Shown: piece after piece, positions 61,101 to 64,000 of the stretch | Position numbering within the stretch: the stretch's first letter is position 1 | Layout of the letters: each line of letters starts with the position of its first letter | Source: Cristatella mucedo | Taxonomy: Eukaryota > Bryozoa > Phylactolaemata > Cristatellidae | DNA length: 64,000 nt | Reading direction: 5' to 3' | Assembly: GCA_009760855.2 (NCBI GenBank) | Contig: WPIO01000006.1 | Coordinates: 4,045,001 to 4,109,000 of the forward strand | The notes under the pieces: generated by a model | Told to the model about the DNA's origin: nothing | Databases searched by the model: none | Seen by the model: the letters and a program-made list of their open reading frames with translations, nothing else | Program-made: the position numbers and the translations under genes

Positions 61101-64000
61101 TTAGCGTTTCAATGCCGAGCCCGTCACGACCGCGTGTGTGTGGCTTCTTTTACGAGCCACTATTGTTTTCTTAGCACTCTTACATAGCTTCCGAGTGAGT
61201 CATGAACGGTGCTGGTCGAGTGAGCTGAATCTAATGCTGCACACCATGCATCTGGTCTCGTCTGATTTATGGGCCGCTTTACCGTTCTCGTCTCTAAAGC
61301 ATCTACTTACCAAAACCAGACACGCGGCATCTTCAGCAGCTGATGCAATTGTTGGAATCTCTTTGGTTGATCACTGGTTTGGGATAAGAATGTGAATCCA
61401 GATATGTCTTGAACGGTGAAGAACTTGCCTTCCCACTGTGTTCAGCATTTCAATGCCGAGCCCGTCACGCCCGAGTGTGTGTGGCTTCTTTTGCGAGACA
61501 TCATTGTTTTCTTAGCACTCTTACATAGCTTCCGAGTGAGTCATGAACGGTGCTGGTCGAGCGTGCTGAATCTAATGCTGCACACCATGCATCCGGTCTC
61601 GTCCGATTTATGGGCCGCTTTACCATTCTCGTCTCTACAACATTTACTTACCAAAACTGGACACGTGGCATCTTCAGCAGCTGATGCAATTGTTGGAATC
61701 TCTTTGGTTGGTCACTGGTTTGGGATAAGAATGTGAAGCCAGAGATGTCTTGAACGGTGAAGAACTTGCCTTCCCACTGTGTTCAGCGTTTCAGTGCCGA
61801 GCCCGTCACGACCGAGTGTGTGTGGCTTCTTTTGCGAGCCACTATTGTTTTCTTAGCACTCTTACATAGCTTCCGAGTGAGTCATGAACGGTGCTGGTCG
61901 AGTGAGCTGAATCTAATGCTGCACACCATGCATCTGGTCTCGTTTGATTCATGGGCCGCTTTACCGTTCTCGTCTCTAAAGCATCTACTTACCAAAACCA
62001 GACACGTGGCATCTTCAGCAGCTGATGCAATTGTTGGAATCTCTTTGGTTGGTCACTGGTTTGGGATAAGAATGTGAAGCCAGAGATGTCTTGAACGGTG
62101 AAGAACTTGCCTTCCCACTGTGTTCAGCGTTTCAATGCCGAGCCCGTCACGACCGAGTGTGTGTGGCTTCTTTTACGAGCCACTATTGTTTTCTTAGCAC
62201 TCTTACATAGCTTCCGAGTGAGTCATGAACGGTGCTGGTCGAGTGAGCTGAATCTAATGCTGCACACCATGCATCTGGTCTCGTCTGATTTATGGGCCGC
62301 TTTACCGTTCTCGTCTCTAAAGCATCTACTTACCAAAACCAGACACGTGGCATCTTCAGCAGCTGATGCAATTGTTGGAATCTCTTTGGTTGGTCACTGG
62401 TTTGGGATAAGAATGTGAAGCCAGAGATGTCTTGAACGGTGAAGAACTTGCCTTCCCACTGTGTTCAGCATTTTCAGTGCCGAGCCCGTCACGACCGAGT
62501 GTGTGTGGCTTCTTTTGCGAGCCACTATTGTTTTCTTAGCACTCTTACATAGCTTCCGAGTGAGTCATGAACGGTGCCGGTCGAGTGAGCTGAATCTAAT
62601 GCTGCACACCATGCATCTGGTCTCGTTTGATTCATGGGCCGCTTTACCGTTCTCGTCTCTAAAGCATCTACTTACCAAAACCAGACACGTGGCATCTTCA
62701 GCAGCTGATGCAATTGTTGGAATCTCTTTGGTTGGTCACTGGTTTGGGATAAGAATGTGAAGCCAGAGATGTCTTGAACGGTGAAGAACTTGCCTTCCCA
62801 CTGTGTTCAGCGTTTCAGTGCCGAGCCCGTCACGACCGAGTGTGTGTGGCTTCTTTTGCGAGCCACTATTGTTTTCTTAGCACTCTTACATAGCTTCCGA
62901 GTGAGTCATGAACGGTGCTGGTCGAGTGAGCTGAATCTAATGCTGCACACCATGCATCTGGTCTCGTCTGATTTATGGGCCGCTTTACCGTTCTCGTCTC
63001 TAAGCATTTACTTACCAAAACCAGACACGTGGCATCTTCAGCAGCTGATGCAATTGTTGGAATCTCTTTGGTTGGTCACTGGTTTGGGATAAGAATGTGA
63101 AGCCAGAGATGTCTTGAACGGTGAAGAACTTGCCTTCCCACTGTGTTCAGCATTTCAGTGCCGAGCCCGTCACGACCGAGTGTGTGTGGCTTCTTTTGCG
63201 AGCCACTATTGTTTTCTTAGCACTCTTACATAGCTTCCGAGTGAGTCATGAACGGTGCCGGTCGAGTGAGCTGAATCTAATGCTGCACACCATGCATCTG
63301 GTCTCGTTTGATTTATGGGCCGCTTTACCGTTCTCGTCTCTAAAGCATCTACTTACCAAAACCAGACACGTGGCATCTTCAGCAGCTGATGCAATTGTTG
63401 GAATCTCTTTGGTTGGTCACTGGTTTGGGATAAGAATGTGAAGCCAGAGATGTCTTGAACGTTGAAGAACTTGCCTTCCCACTCTGTTCAGCGTTTCAAT
63501 GCCGAGCCCGTCACGACCGAGTGTGTTATGCTTCTTTTACGAGCCACTATTGTTTTCATAGCACTCTTACATAGCTTCCGAGTGAGTCATGAACGGTGCT
63601 GGTCGAGTGAGCTGAATCTAATGCTACACATCATGCATCTGGTCTCGTCTGATTTATGGGCCGCTTTACCGTTCTCGTCTCTAAAGCATCTACTTACCAA
63701 AACCAGACGCGTGGCATCTTCAGCAGCTGATGCAATTGTTGGAATCTCTTTGGTTGGTCACTGGTTTGGGATAAGAATGTGAAGCCAGAGATGTCTTGAA
63801 CGGTGAAGAACTTGCCTTCCCACTGTGTTCAGCGTTTCAGTGCCGAGCCCGTCACGACCGAGTGTGTGTGGCTTCTTTTGCGAGCCACTATTGTTTTCTT
63901 AGCACTCTTACATAGCTTCCGAGTGAGTCATGAACGGTGCTGGGCGAGTGAGCTGAATCTAATGCTGCACACCATGCATCTGGTCTCGTCTGATTTATGG
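58125..64000. repeat. 341-bp satellite DNA array, about 17 copies, open at the right edge
   Basis: Units begin (at gtgaagaacttgcc) at 58349, 58690, 59031, 59372, 59713, 60054, 60395, 60735, 61076, 61416, 61757, 62098, 62439, 62781, 63121, 63462 and 63803; a diverged partial unit starts near 58125-58145. Spacing is 341 bp with single-base gains or losses. Units are very similar and differ at recurring variant sites (cagtgcc/caatgcc, ctaaagcatcta/ctacaacattta, tttgattcatgg/tctgatttatgg). Most units contain a 106-codon frame, but it begins with GTG rather than ATG, differences often change residues, and 341 is not a multiple of three. I therefore call it a satellite, not a gene family. Confidence 0.93.

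Noticed and set aside
58349-63782. A family of tandem 106-residue protein genes
   Set aside because: The frame starts with GTG, the repeat length is not a multiple of three, several units are frameshifted by single-base changes, and differences often alter residues. Satellite DNA is the simpler reading.
58125-64000. CRISPR array
   Set aside because: The whole 341-bp unit repeats without variable spacers, and the window is eukaryotic.

Overview
This window looks like nuclear DNA of an invertebrate animal. The two genes I can recognise are split by GT-AG introns, and most of the remainder is metazoan-type repeats: CR1/L2-like LINEs, tRNA-derived SINEs, a Ty3/Gypsy relic, hAT elements, microsatellites and a satellite array. 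Two SPIN-like hAT MITEs are present. SPIN is known mainly from tetrapods but is also reported from a few invertebrates, including a pond snail and a planarian. I cannot name the species; a lophotrochozoan such as a mollusc would fit, but that is inference.

Layout. 1-1938: 5'-truncated, nearly open LINE on the minus strand. 1.9-10.2 kb: mostly unannotatable, with one decayed LINE, one SINE and a 36-bp perfect palindrome. 10.2-13.8 kb: a sestrin gene on the plus strand (six exons found, 457 codons, 5' end not found). 17.05-29.07 kb: a complete SPCS1 gene (signal peptidase complex subunit 1) on the minus strand, convergent with sestrin; four tiny exons give 114 residues over about 12 kb, with introns full of GC-rich unique DNA, microsatellites and repeats. 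29-44.7 kb: nested transposon debris (LINE bodies and 3' tails, SINEs, Gypsy, a SPIN MITE, a ZMYM1-like hAT with terminal inverted repeats). 44.8-46.6 kb: GC-rich, alanine-coding degenerate tandem units. 46.8-49.9 kb: a broken virus-like locus with a capsid-like reading frame leftward and a fibre-like reading frame rightward, each disrupted by a retroelement insertion. 50-58 kb: low-complexity CAG-rich and purine-rich DNA, another LINE tail, a second SPIN MITE and one candidate exon. 58.1-64.0 kb: a 341-bp satellite array running off the window edge.

How the parts relate. Sestrin and SPCS1 are ordinary housekeeping or stress genes with no evident functional link. The most coherent repeat story is a LINE/SINE partnership: several LINE 3' ends share a hairpin-containing tail with a tRNA-derived SINE family, which implies the LINE machinery moves the SINE. 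Insertions of both into the virus-like locus give a relative age order. The satellite carries a 106-codon frame in most copies, but its length (341 bp, not a multiple of three), its lack of an ATG at the frame start and its amino-acid-changing differences argue that it is non-coding.
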